From Campanula takesimana (Eukaryota > Streptophyta > Magnoliopsida > Asterales > Campanulaceae), in the NCBI GenBank assembly GCA_026119855.1, contig JAOWBW010000146.1, forward strand, positions 434,001 to 498,000: 64,000 bases of DNA, written 5' to 3'. Positions 1-9,900 of this stretch are shown here, one piece after another. Made by a program: the position numbers and the translations under genes. Every line of letters begins with the position of its first letter. Within the stretch, counting starts at the first letter, position 1. The notes below the pieces were generated by a model, which saw only the letters and a program-made list of their open reading frames with translations, was not told the origin of the DNA and did no database searches.

Positions 1-933
1 GACCCGTCTCATGGATGAGACAGATCCCCTTGTTCTCATGGGAGACCACCTCCTTAGTATTATTCATTATGTTCAGTTGTACAGTATTATACACTCTTAT
101 GTGATGCAGTAAATTACATAATAATGCAACAAAAACAATACGATATGAGAAGGAATTTGTCGAGCATTATGATACTTTTTAAGAACTTATGGGGGGATAT
201 TCTTCCTATAAAGAGACAAAGGCTTCAAGTTCTAATGAAATTGGAGTACTACATATGGGCATGGGCTTGTTTAACAAACCCCAAATTCGGCACTATATAG
301 TGAGTGTAGGCCAAAATAATGGACTTCAAGTTTACAACTTTAAAGTGAAATTGGATTACTACATTCATTCATGGGCTTGTTTAATAAAATCTAGCCCGGT
401 CCATAATAGGTCTTAAGTTCTACTGAGATTGGGTTACTGCTATTTGCCACGGGCTTATTTAACAAATCAGTTGGCTTTTAAAATGAAACTAACTAATTTA
501 TTTTACATAGAAAATGCACTTATTTTTTGTTTAAAGAAAAATTATTTAGGTTAATTATATTATTTTTTGTTGTTGTTACTAAATACCAAAAAAAGGAGAA
601 AATATTTTTCAGAAGACATTTTCCCCAAAAGCAACAGAATCAAAATTGAAATCAATGTTTATAGGAGTATTAAAACAGATTTTTACAGAATCTCATTTAC
701 AAGTTAATTTGGGCGACAATGGAAAGGGTGGTTGGGGAAGGCTGTTGGTGGTGTTTGGATGGGATGGGGCTGAGGTTGAAGATGAACCAAACTAGGTAGA
801 GAAACGTCTATGAAATAATATCGTACTAACGATAACTATCCACTAATAATTCTTTACCCCACTTTTTCTCTCGTAGCTTACTTTTCTTACTAACGACACT
901 CACTCAACTATCAAAATTTTATAACATAGTATA
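1..933. other. AT-rich non-coding sequence, no gene seen
   Basis: I see no coding region, RNA gene or element terminus here. The open frames are short and have no recognisable domain. The only structure is the set of three diverged direct repeats listed separately at 222-463. Confidence 0.6.
222..463 (+). repeat. Three diverged direct repeats, roughly 90-100 bp period
   Basis: Three imperfect copies begin near 222, 322 and 408. Each has an 'aagttcta/ttaca' block, then 'gaaattgga/gattggg', then 'tactac', and ends with 'gggcttgtttaa' or a close variant. Spacing varies, so this is an old degenerate tandem repeat. No function is apparent. Confidence 0.6.
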
Positions 934-2127
934 CTCCCTACGTCCCAACAAAAGTGAGACTTCTTTCACTTTTGGTTCGTCTCAAATGGAAATGTTTTAA
1001 TATATTTATGCTCACTCTATCCCACTATTTAACCTCACTCATTCTCTTTCTTTACTAGCGGGTAACCCGTGCTTTGCACGGAAACCAATACTATGTCTTA
1101 AAAAATATTTTAACTATAGTTAACTAATATAGTAATCATCATTTTAACTAATACTATTAATAATAAAAATTAATCTATATGATTACTATTATTATAATAA
1201 CTATTATAATTAATTAATACCATTGATAGTAATAGTTAATATATATATTAATAGCAATGATTAGTTAATATAATAATAATTATTAATATAATTATTATAA
1301 TAAAATAATATTATTAATAGTAATAGTTAATTGATATAGTAACTATTATGATTAATTAATATTATAAATTAATAATCTAACTTATATAATAACTATTATA
1401 ATTAACTAATACTAATAATAGTAATAGTTAACGTATGTAGCCTATTATAGTTAACCAATACTATTAATAGTAAAAAATAACTTATAAAGTAACTATTATG
1501 GTTAACTAATACTATTAATAGTAATAATTAACTATATAGTAACTATTATAGTTAATTAATACTATTAACAGTAATAGTTAACTAATATAGTAACTATTAT
1601 AGTTAACTAATACTATTAATAGTAATATTTAACTTGTATTGTAACTAATATTGTTAACTAATACTATTAGTAGTAATAGTTAACTAATATAGTTAACTAT
1701 AATAGTAACTATTACTAAGAGTAATAGTTAACTATAATGGTTAACTATTATAGTTAACTATTACTAATAATAGCTATAGTTACTATAATAGTTAACTATT
1801 ATAGTTACCCTATTTAGTAACTATTATTATTAGCTAATAGTATTAGCTAATGAAAAGAAAATGAAAAGTCACTTATTTATTAGTATGTTGTTGATGTGGC
1901 TTCTCCAAATGCAAGTTTTCTCTATTGTTTATCCACATGTCAATACCATAGCTGTTTTGGCCAACTTTAATATATCTATATATAGATTTCCCACTACTCA
2001 ATTTATTCAAGCAACACCTATTATTTACCCCACTCATTCTATTTCTTCATTTTCTAACACACATATACTCTATTTTCTTAATTATTGTGCCAATCCTCTA
2101 ATCCTACTTGTGCTGGGACGGAGGGAG
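934..2127. mobile_element. Stowaway-type MITE split by a Helitron
   Basis: The left end CTCCCTACGTCCCAACAAAA follows a TA at 932-933. The right end is the inverted counterpart, GGGACGGAGGGAG, ending at 2127. This is the usual Stowaway (Tc1/mariner-derived) terminal sequence of plants. Without the Helitron at 1055-1986 the MITE would be about 260 bp, the normal size. The right TA duplication has become TG. The pairing of the two ends is inferred from the termini, as the arms themselves have diverged. Confidence 0.7.
1055..1986 (-). mobile_element. Non-autonomous Helitron
   Basis: Read on the minus strand the element starts TCTATATATAGATATATTAA directly after an A and ends with the hairpin CCGTGCAAAGCACGG, a short spacer and CTAG directly before a T. 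That is the Helitron rule set: 5' TC, 3' hairpin plus CTRR, insertion between A and T, no target duplication. The first ~150 bp closely match the plus-strand Helitron at 15834-17251. The interior is a degenerate array of TAGTTAACTA/TAATAG units with no Rep/helicase coding capacity, so it would depend on an autonomous partner. Confidence 0.88.
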
Positions 2128-3346
2128 TGAACTTCCTTCTTATTTTCCATTTGTGTCTTTTATTGTGGGACAAAAGAAGTACTCCCTCTATATCGGAATA
2201 AATGTCATCCCTTTTGAAACGTTAGTACGAAGGTGCTTTGAGAAATAATTTAAATTAATTTAATTATCCTAATAAAAAATAGTGTATCAATAACAAATAA
2301 CAAGTTTTATAATTTTATTTGGATATTTATTTTTTGAAACAAACAACTTTCATTAATATTAATAAATTTCAAGAGAATGACGCTCCACAACAGCCGGAGA
2401 CTCATTCTTGAAGAGAGAATTTTGATCAAGACGAACAATCAAATACAAATTGCCCGCCTCCATGAAAATGCCTAACTCGTCTCGGATAATGAAGTGTAAC
2501 CTTAAGCGCAATCTTCTTTGAACGCCCTTCCGAACAACGATCTCGGATGCTCAAATGTTTCTCCAAGCATAATTTGGAAACGGCCCAACATTGGCCTTCG
2601 AAAAATCCCAACATGAAAATTATTTACCGTTGAAAACACAACAATGTAAAACATTTGGGTTGACAATAAATGTCCAACCAAGCATCCAAAGCATTGCAAC
2701 ACAAAAAAATTTAAACAACAAACAAAGGCTCTCAACAAATGGAGAGAAGGCAAAGACTCTCGACAAAGGAGAGAAGACGAAGGCTCTCAACAATTGAGAG
2801 AAAACATATAATAACAATAAAAAAAACTTTGACTGCACGATAAAATCGACGATGAGAGGAGCGATTGCTGTAGCCACTTCAAGCACCACCACCAATCTTT
2901 CTTGAAATCATAATCCTCAAATCTGATTTAAATTCAGAAATTATTGAACTAAAAAGAATACAAGTTACAAATAGTAACAAAACATCGGACGAAATCCGAC
3001 GGAAATTGCCGGATCTCTACCGACGCTATCTGCTTTCTCTCTTTCTGTCGGTGGTTTTGGGGAGTTCTTTAGGAGAAGTTTCTTTGGGAGAACAAACGGT
3101 TCTTCATTTTAACGTGATTTTTTTTTTTTTTTTTTTTACACTAGTTACAACATTTATTTTGTGAGAAAAAGGAAGTATTAAAAACTAGATTGATAAATTT
3201 AAAATATTGGGATCAAATTAAAATAACCAAAATACAAATTAGCGAATTGCATTATTGCAATTTGCCCATCAATTTATTCCATATTAAGTTACTATTGATC
3301 ATTAATTTTGAAAATGGATATACCTAGCATTACGTGGCTAGCATGA
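2128..3346. other. Non-coding spacer with MITE-like end and poly-T tract
   Basis: No supported gene. A lone Stowaway-like end (TACTCCCTCTATATCGGAAT) begins near 2180 without a clear partner. A run of about 20 T lies at 3118-3137. Several overlapping short ORFs on both strands at 2426-2895 carry no recognisable domain and are treated as chance. Confidence 0.5.
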
Positions 3347-3402
3347 GGGACATAGGTGGATACGCATGCACTTGGGGACATAGGTGGATACGCATGCACT
3401 TG
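3347..3402 (+). repeat. Two perfect 28-bp tandem repeats
   Basis: The unit beginning GGGACATAGGTGGATACGCA occurs twice in direct succession (3347-3374, 3375-3402) with no mismatch that I can see, which indicates a recent local duplication. Confidence 0.9.
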
Positions 3403-3468
3403 TATATGCCAAGTGCAATTATGAAATAAAATGGTGTTCCGAGGTTTGTGACAACTTTGTGGTAAAGT

Positions 3469-3530
3469 GTTAGGATATTTTACTTTTGAGATTGTAACAT
3501 GTTAGGATATTTTACTTTGAGATTGTAACA
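3469..3530 (+). repeat. Two near-identical 31-32-bp tandem repeats
   Basis: GTTAGGATATTTTACTTTTG followed by AGATTGTAACA is repeated from 3501 with one T missing. It is a second small tandem duplication close to the one at 3347. Confidence 0.88.
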
Positions 3531-3818
3531 CCATAAAATCAAGAGCTGCGCTAACACCTGCGCCATCGGCAATTTAGTGGAAAATTGATTTCCAACAGTC
3601 CCACTAAACTCTTTATAGTATTATTTTGTTGCATATCAGTGGTGAAGTCAGGAATTTTCATCAATATGGTAAAGATTGCACAACAAAAAATTTAACTGTA
3701 TTTTTTGCAATGAGGGCTAAAAACAATTCTAGTGTATTACTCTTTCTGTCCCAGAGTAAGTGTCAACCCTTTCATTTGCATGAATATTAAGAAAGGGAAA
3801 TAATAAAGTTACAAAAGA

Positions 3819-3966
3819 AGGCTACAAAATATGGCTTACAAAATGAGGTGTCATAATTGTGTTTGTATTTTTAATTAGAGTGTGCCGGGTCCACTATCGA
3901 TGTAGCCAATGAAATATCACCACCACATCTTGTATCCTTCATTTTGTAAACTTATTTTGTAAGCCT
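3819..3966. mobile_element. Small TIR element of unknown superfamily
   Basis: The left end AGGCTACAAAATATGGCTTA and the right end (inverted: AGGCTTACAAAATAAGTTTA) form imperfect terminal inverted repeats, each with a second internal TTACAAAATGA block. At about 148 bp it has no coding capacity. I cannot define a target duplication, so the superfamily is left open. Confidence 0.55.
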
Positions 3967-4054
3967 AGCATTGCCTATTAAGAAATGGTGGAAGAGATGC
4001 AAGTGTTGTGAGTATGAAAAGTGAGGTACGAGAGAGAACGTGGAGTAAATAGTA

Positions 4055-4306
4055 CTCCCTCCGATCCAAAATAACTGTTTTTTTTGCATTTGCACAACTC
4101 TTAAGAAATGTAATAATTATCATGACTTAGTGACAAAAGTTCCAACTTTACCCCTATTAAGTGTGCAACTTTCTTACATTAATGTCTCACACTAATATAA
4201 TTAATAAAAGACTGCAAGGATAAAAGAGACATTTAGCTCAAAAATGACAATTATTTTGGACCAAAATTTTGGTCCAAAAGTGACAGATATTTTGGACCGG
4301 AGGGAG
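4055..4306. mobile_element. Stowaway-type MITE, 252 bp
   Basis: The left end CTCCCTCCGATCCAAAATAA and right end (inverted CTCCCTCCGGTCCAAAATAT) are flanked by TA at 4053-4054 and 4307-4308. It is nested inside the MITE at 3740-4456. Confidence 0.9.
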
Positions 4307-4555
4307 TAGTAAGTTGATAGGTGTTGGGAGTATAGAATACAGTAGGAGAGAGAGAATTGAGAGGAACAATAAAGATTCTTTATCATTTTAGGAAATGGAC
4401 ACTTACTGAGACAAAATAAAAATGAAAGATGGACACATGCACTGAAACGAAAAGAGTATTCCCTCCGTCCCAACTTAAGAGTCAAAAAACTTTTGGGTTC
4501 AAGAATTAAGGAAAAAATGATGTGTTTTGAGTGTTGATAGTTAGGTAGGAGAGAG

Positions 4556-6882
4556 TGTCACGACCCGAAACCCCCCTATTTATAATCTTAATTATTTAAT
4601 ATTATTTATGTGTGCATTTTATTCTCTCATAATAATCTATGCTCAACATGATTTGCTTGATCATTTGTGATTTATTTATGTGTTAGATTTTATGTTAGAT
4701 GATCATTATTGTGTGGGGTATTGGAGGGCTTGGGTGTAAGTTGTTAAGGGTTTAATTGGGTGAAGTAGAAATTGAGGGGTTTAAGTGTAACTCCTAAATT
4801 AACTAGTCAACCTTTCCCCCTCCTCCCTCCTCATCCTACACTCTTCCTCACCACACACTCACACTCATTTCCCTTTCTCTCTCTCCCTCCATTGTTGTTG
4901 AGGTAAGCTCCATCTCTCTCTCTCTTCTTTTGATCATCTTGTATGCTTCCTCTCTTAATAATCGATTTATATAAAACATTTAGATCGTCGCTAGGATCGT
5001 TTGGAGCTAAATAGAAGTTATTTTGGTTGAGTTTGATTTCCATTTGAGGTAAGTTACTAAGCCCCTTTAGCTTAAAAATTGTCATATATGTTTTATATGA
5101 TACATGAGATGATGATTCAAAGCTTTGTTGTGAAGATAAATGTTGATTTAATTTTTATTCATTTTTTTTTTGTGATAAATTGATGTTTGAATCATTTGTT
5201 TGATTTGAGTTGTGTAGAGGTTGTTTTGTGGGTTTATAAGTGGGTATAATGCTTGAGTATACTTGTTAGAAGTGTTAGGGTTGATTAGGATTGAAATGGA
5301 AAGGTTTGGGTTGAAATGGATATTGGAATAGAACAAAAATTGGGTAAAAATTCGTGTTCCAGGTCTGTTACACGACTCGTGTAAGGCTACACGACTCGTG
5401 TAGAGAAAAGTACTGAAAGGGTGAAAATCTACACGACTCGTGTACTGATACACGACTCGTGTAGCAGCTGTTACACGACTCGTGTATGGGTACACGACTC
5501 GTGTAAGGGCCAATTCTGCACTTGTACATTTTACGTGAAATCTTCCGGAGGTCATAACTTTCTCATCCGGACTCCGTTTTAGGCGTGTAAACTATCGTTT
5601 TAAAGATCTAATTGAGTACTTCGAGATGAGTGGGTTTATTTAGTTGGGTTTTAGGTTCATATTATGTCGATATTTCCGTAAGTGTTTTATAAAACAAATC
5701 GTTTAGAATTGGTCTAGGTTTTGAGTACTATTCTTATTGACTTAGATGGACATTGTGGAACACTCTAGTATTTTAAATGGTTTCTTTGTGAACAAGCGTG
5801 TCATGATATTTGACTAAGTATTGTTTGAGAGTGTTGGGTTTGGTCTGTTTGTGATCATGTTTGCAATGTATGAATGTGAGTACCAGTTGCATCTTTTGTG
5901 AAAATGTTTGGCTTGGTTCCCTACTTTGGAATCATTGCCCCGTTGTTGTTTCAAGCGAGTATTTATTACTATGTGCTTGTATAGAGTCCAGCTGGTCTTG
6001 TTGTGTTTGTTTTGGGCAGTGATGTATATTATAATGGCACGAGCCAAGTCCAGTATAATGTACTTCACTGGTAACCCAGTTTCCCCATGTTCAGTGGCCT
6101 TGAGTGGGATGCCCCTTCCCGAGATTGAGGTTGGGATGAGCTAGCTCCTATGGTGAGTATTCTAGCTACACGCTTGGGGGTGTGACTATGTGTTATTTCC
6201 CCCACTACTGGTTGTTGTTGTTACTTGGTTCCGGAACCTGCTTCAGCTCTTTCATGCTGCTCAACGGGCTCTTCTCAAAGGATGGTGTTCCGTTTATAGA
6301 ACCTTGGCTCAGTATCCACTTATGAGTGTTTATTTCCGCATATTGTGTTATGTGATGAGTGGACTATATCTTTTGTGTTATATGCAAATGTGAATGCCTA
6401 TTGATATTGTTCCTTTGTGATTATCATGTTGGCATGAAATGTAGTTGCATATTAGTAGCTTACTGAGATTTTATCTCACCCCTTATTTGTTTACTGTTTT
6501 AGATAAGGGAGTGCATCCGGGATAGGTCACTTATCACCAGGAAGGACGTCGAGGTGGTAATTCTTTTGGGGTATGTTTGTGAAGGCTACATTATGTAAAT
6601 GTATAACCTTAAAGGGTAGTGTATCCGTGACTTGATCTTGTAACACCTATTTTTGGATAATGTTGGTGTTCGTACTTTTGTATAGTTGTTGTAGGCCTTC
6701 GTGCCAAGTACTTTCGTTGCGAAAGTTGTTTGAAAGTAAAGTGGAGGTTTTGAACTTCAAAAGTGAATTTTATTTATCTTTATGATAGTTTTCGAAAAGT
6801 ATTTGTTAAAAGTGTTTTATGGCGTCTTCCGTGCGCGTCCCGAGCGTGGGGCCATGTAGGACCACGGGTACGGGGCGCGACA
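4556..6882 (+). repeat. 5' LTR of the Tekay element
   Basis: It begins TGTCACGACCCGAAACCCCC and ends GGGGCGCGACA, 2,327 bp. It includes CT-rich tracts near 4805-4925 and the six-copy palindrome cluster at 5369-5505. A weak TATA-like TTATAAAAC lies at about 5687-5695. The short minus-strand ORFs inside are non-coding shadows. Confidence 0.95.
5369..5505 (+). repeat. Six-copy 15-bp palindrome cluster in LTR
   Basis: TACACGACTCGTGTA, a perfect dyad around a central C, occurs at 5369, 5388, 5430, 5449, 5472 and 5491. The copies form three pairs, each with exactly 19 bp start to start. The identical cluster is in the 3' LTR at 12315-12451. Each unit has a CG on either side of the dyad centre (CG-ACT-CG). 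It is too regular to be coding: the overlapping minus-strand ORF merely translates it into repeated Tyr-Thr-Ser-Arg-Val. Confidence 0.97.
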
Positions 6883-6884
6883 GT

Positions 6885-6896
6885 TGGTATCAGAGC
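6885..6896 (+). other. Primer binding site (initiator Met tRNA type)
   Basis: TGGTATCAGAGC starts two bases after the end of the 5' LTR and is complementary to the 3' end of plant initiator methionine tRNA, the usual primer for chromoviruses and many copia elements. Confidence 0.93.
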
Positions 6897-6962
6897 TAGG
6901 TTGTAGATAGTCTAGAATGACTAAGTGACCTAGGAGGGTAATTGAGTATGGAATGAGTAACG

Positions 6963-9900
6963 ATGAGTGTCTTATGCAGGTACTCAGTAATCATGGTAGG
7001 GTCTGATAATGAACAGGGTGGTCCTGCCGGACAGGGAAATGCGAGGGAAGAAGCATTAGCTATGTTTCAAGGAATATTCGAGGCGGCATTGAAAACCATG
7101 AATGATAACAATCGTAGAGAGGCACCATTGGCTCCGAGGACCGGACTGGAACAATTTTTGAGAATGAAACCGACAGAATTTGATGGAGGGTCAGATGTGG
7201 CTAAAGCAGAAAGGTGGGTTGAGTCTATGGAAAAGATCTTTGAGGTCTTGCAAAGCTCCGACGAGGATAGGGTCAGATTTGCGACCTATAAACTAGTTGG
7301 AGGGGCGGAGTATTGGTGGAAATCGTTGAAAGCTAATTGGGAAGAGGCACATGTACCCCATGTCTGGGAGACATTCAAGAAGAAGTTCAAGGAACATTTC
7401 ATCCCAAAGGTAGACCAAGATAGGAAGGAATCAGAGTTTCTTAGCTTGGAACAAAACTTGTTGACGGTGGCAGAGTATGTTGCCAAATTCACGGAATTGG
7501 CTCGCTATTGCAATTACATGGTTTCGACTGAAGAAAGGAAGACCTCGAGGTTTGTCAAAGGGTTGAAAACGGTAATCAGAACACAACTCACTTCCCATAA
7601 ATTTCAAGACCTTCAGGATGCCATAGATCGTGCCTACCAGGTGGAGCAGGACATTGTAGAGCATAAAAAGAAGACTGAATCAACGAGTGTAGTGAAACAA
7701 GGAGGACAAGGGAAGCCACAACCTCATCGTGGTGACACTAGAGGAGCTCAGAATATCTTTTCACCTTTCAGAGGAACTTCTCAAGGACATCAGGGCAACA
7801 GGAATCAAGGTAACACTTCGGGGAGTCAGAATAATCGGGTTTGCAACTATTGTCAAAAGGGAGGGCACTCCGAAGAGAAGTGTTGGAAAAAGCAAGGTAA
7901 GTGTTTGAATTGTGGCCAGTTGGGTCACTTCCAGTTTAATTGTCCCAAACCGAAGAATCAGTCAGTTGGTAGTGGTACCGGGTCTTCTTCGGGTCAGAAG
8001 AGAGATGCCTCGGGCAAGCCCAAGGTACAAGGTCGTGTTTTCGCCATCAACCAACAACAGGCTTCTGATGCTTCTAACGTGATTGGAGGTATTATTTCTA
8101 TGTCTAATAGGAGGGCACGTGCACTAATAGACCCCGGTTCTTCGCATTCTTATGTGTCGGTGCATTTTGCATCCCAGTTATCTTCGTTGCCTGAGTCTCT
8201 ACCTTATGTGTTAGAGGTGTCTACCCCTATGGGTAAGAGTTTGGTGACGGATAGGGTGTTGCGTGATTGTGATGTGCATATACGTGAGCATGCTTTACTT
8301 GCTGATTTAATTATATTGCCATTGCAAGATTTTGATGTCATTTTGGGTATGGATTGGTTGAGTCGATACCATGCTACTGTTGATTGTTTTAAAAAGGTGG
8401 TTACTTTTTCTAACCCTAATGTTCCTGAATTTTCATTTGAGGCTGTCCCTTTGGGTAGGAAAGTTCATATTATTTCGTATGTAAAGGCTAGGAAGTTGTT
8501 GAGCCGTGGTTGTGTTGGGGTTTTGGCCAGTGTTCTGGATACTACGAAAAAGGTTACTAATGTGGAAGAGGTAAATATTGTTAGGGAGTTTCCGGATGTA
8601 TTTTCTCCGGAGTACTCTATGCCTCCTGATAGAGAGATCGAATTTTGTATAGACTTGCTTCCAGGTACAACTCCTATATCGGCGGCACCTTATAGAATGG
8701 CTCCAGCCGAATTGAAAGAATTGAAGGAGCAGTTACAAGAGTTACTTGATCGTGGGTTTATCCGCCCTAGTGTGTCACCGTGGGGAGCTCCTGTATTGTT
8801 TGTCAAGAAGAAAGATGGATCCTTGAGACTGTGTATCGATTACAGGAAACTGAATCAGGTAACCATAAAGAACAAATATCCTCTTCCCCATATTGATGAC
8901 TTGTTTGATCAGCTTCAGGGGTCGGTTGTCTTTTCAAAGCTTGATTTGAGGAGTGGTTATCACCAGTTAAAGATTCGTTCTGAGGACATTTCCAAGACCG
9001 CCTTCCGTAGTAGGTATGGGCACTATGAATTTCTTGTCATGCCTTTCGGGTTAACGAATGCTCCGGCTGTATTTATGGATATGATGAATCGGGTTTTTAA
9101 ACCGTACCTTGATACCTTCGTAGTTGTGTTTATCGATGACATTCTGGTTTATTCTAAGTCTCGGGAGGAACACGAACAACATTTGCGAATGGTCTTATCT
9201 ATTCTTCGGGAGAAACAATTGTTTGCAAAATTCAGTAAGTGTGCTTTTTGGCTCGAGGAGGTTTCCTTTCTGGGGCACGTGGTTTCTAATGGAGGGATAT
9301 CCGTAGATCCTTCAAAAATTGAAGCTATTGTGGATTGGAAGAGACCGGAATCAGTTACGGAGATTCGGAGTTTCTTGGGCTTAGCCGGGTACTATAGAAG
9401 ATTTATTGAGGGATTTTCCAAAATTGCTACCCCGTTGACTCAGTTGACCAAAAAGAACGTGCCATTTGTGTGGGAAGAAAAATGCCAAATGAGTTTTGAT
9501 GAATTGAAAAGGAGGTTGACCACCGCTCCTGTACTTGTGTTACCAAATGGGAAAGATGAATTGGTTATTTATAGTGATGCTTCTAAAGAAGGCCTCGGGT
9601 GCGTTTTAATGCAAAATGGGAAAGTGATTGCGTATGCTTCAAGGAAGTTGACTCCGAGTGAGCAGAATTATCCTACCCATGACATGGAACTTGCGGCTAT
9701 TGTCTTTGCGTTGCACAAATGGAAGCATTATCTATATGGGGCAAAGTTTGAGATTTTTACCGATCATCAAAGTTTGAAGTATCTTTTCTCGCAAAAGGAG
9801 TTGAACAATAGACAGCGCAGATGGATGGAATTGTTGAAGGATTTTGATTGCATCATTTCTTATCATCCGGGTAAAGCAAATGTGGTCGCTGATGCCATTA

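Larger units (their letters stand above)
3740..4456. mobile_element. Stowaway-type MITE containing two other small elements
   Basis: CTCTTTCTGTCCCAGAGTAA at 3740 follows TA (3738-3739). The right end, read inverted, is CTCTTTTCGTTTCAGTGCAT and is followed by TA at 4457-4458. It contains the short TIR element at 3819-3966 and the MITE at 4055-4306, which explains its unusual length. Its right TA is also the left TA of the next MITE, which starts at 4459. Confidence 0.72.

Noticed and set aside
1861..2130. 89-residue plus-strand ORF
   Set aside because: It straddles the Helitron 5' end and the MITE right arm, so it is composed of element termini.
5369..5505. CRISPR-like look of regularly spaced palindromes
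   Set aside because: Spacers are only 4-27 bp, the units are whole dyads inside an LTR, and the DNA is plant nuclear with no cas genes.
5148..5555. 135-residue minus-strand ORF in the Tekay LTR with repeated Tyr-Thr-Ser-Arg-Val
   Set aside because: The repeats are the translated palindromes. The ORF lies wholly in the LTR, opposite to transcription, and has no recognisable domain.
6885..6896. tRNA gene remnant
   Set aside because: Only the 3' end complement of Met tRNA is present, as expected of a PBS; no cloverleaf or A and B boxes follow. The same holds for the other PBS sites.
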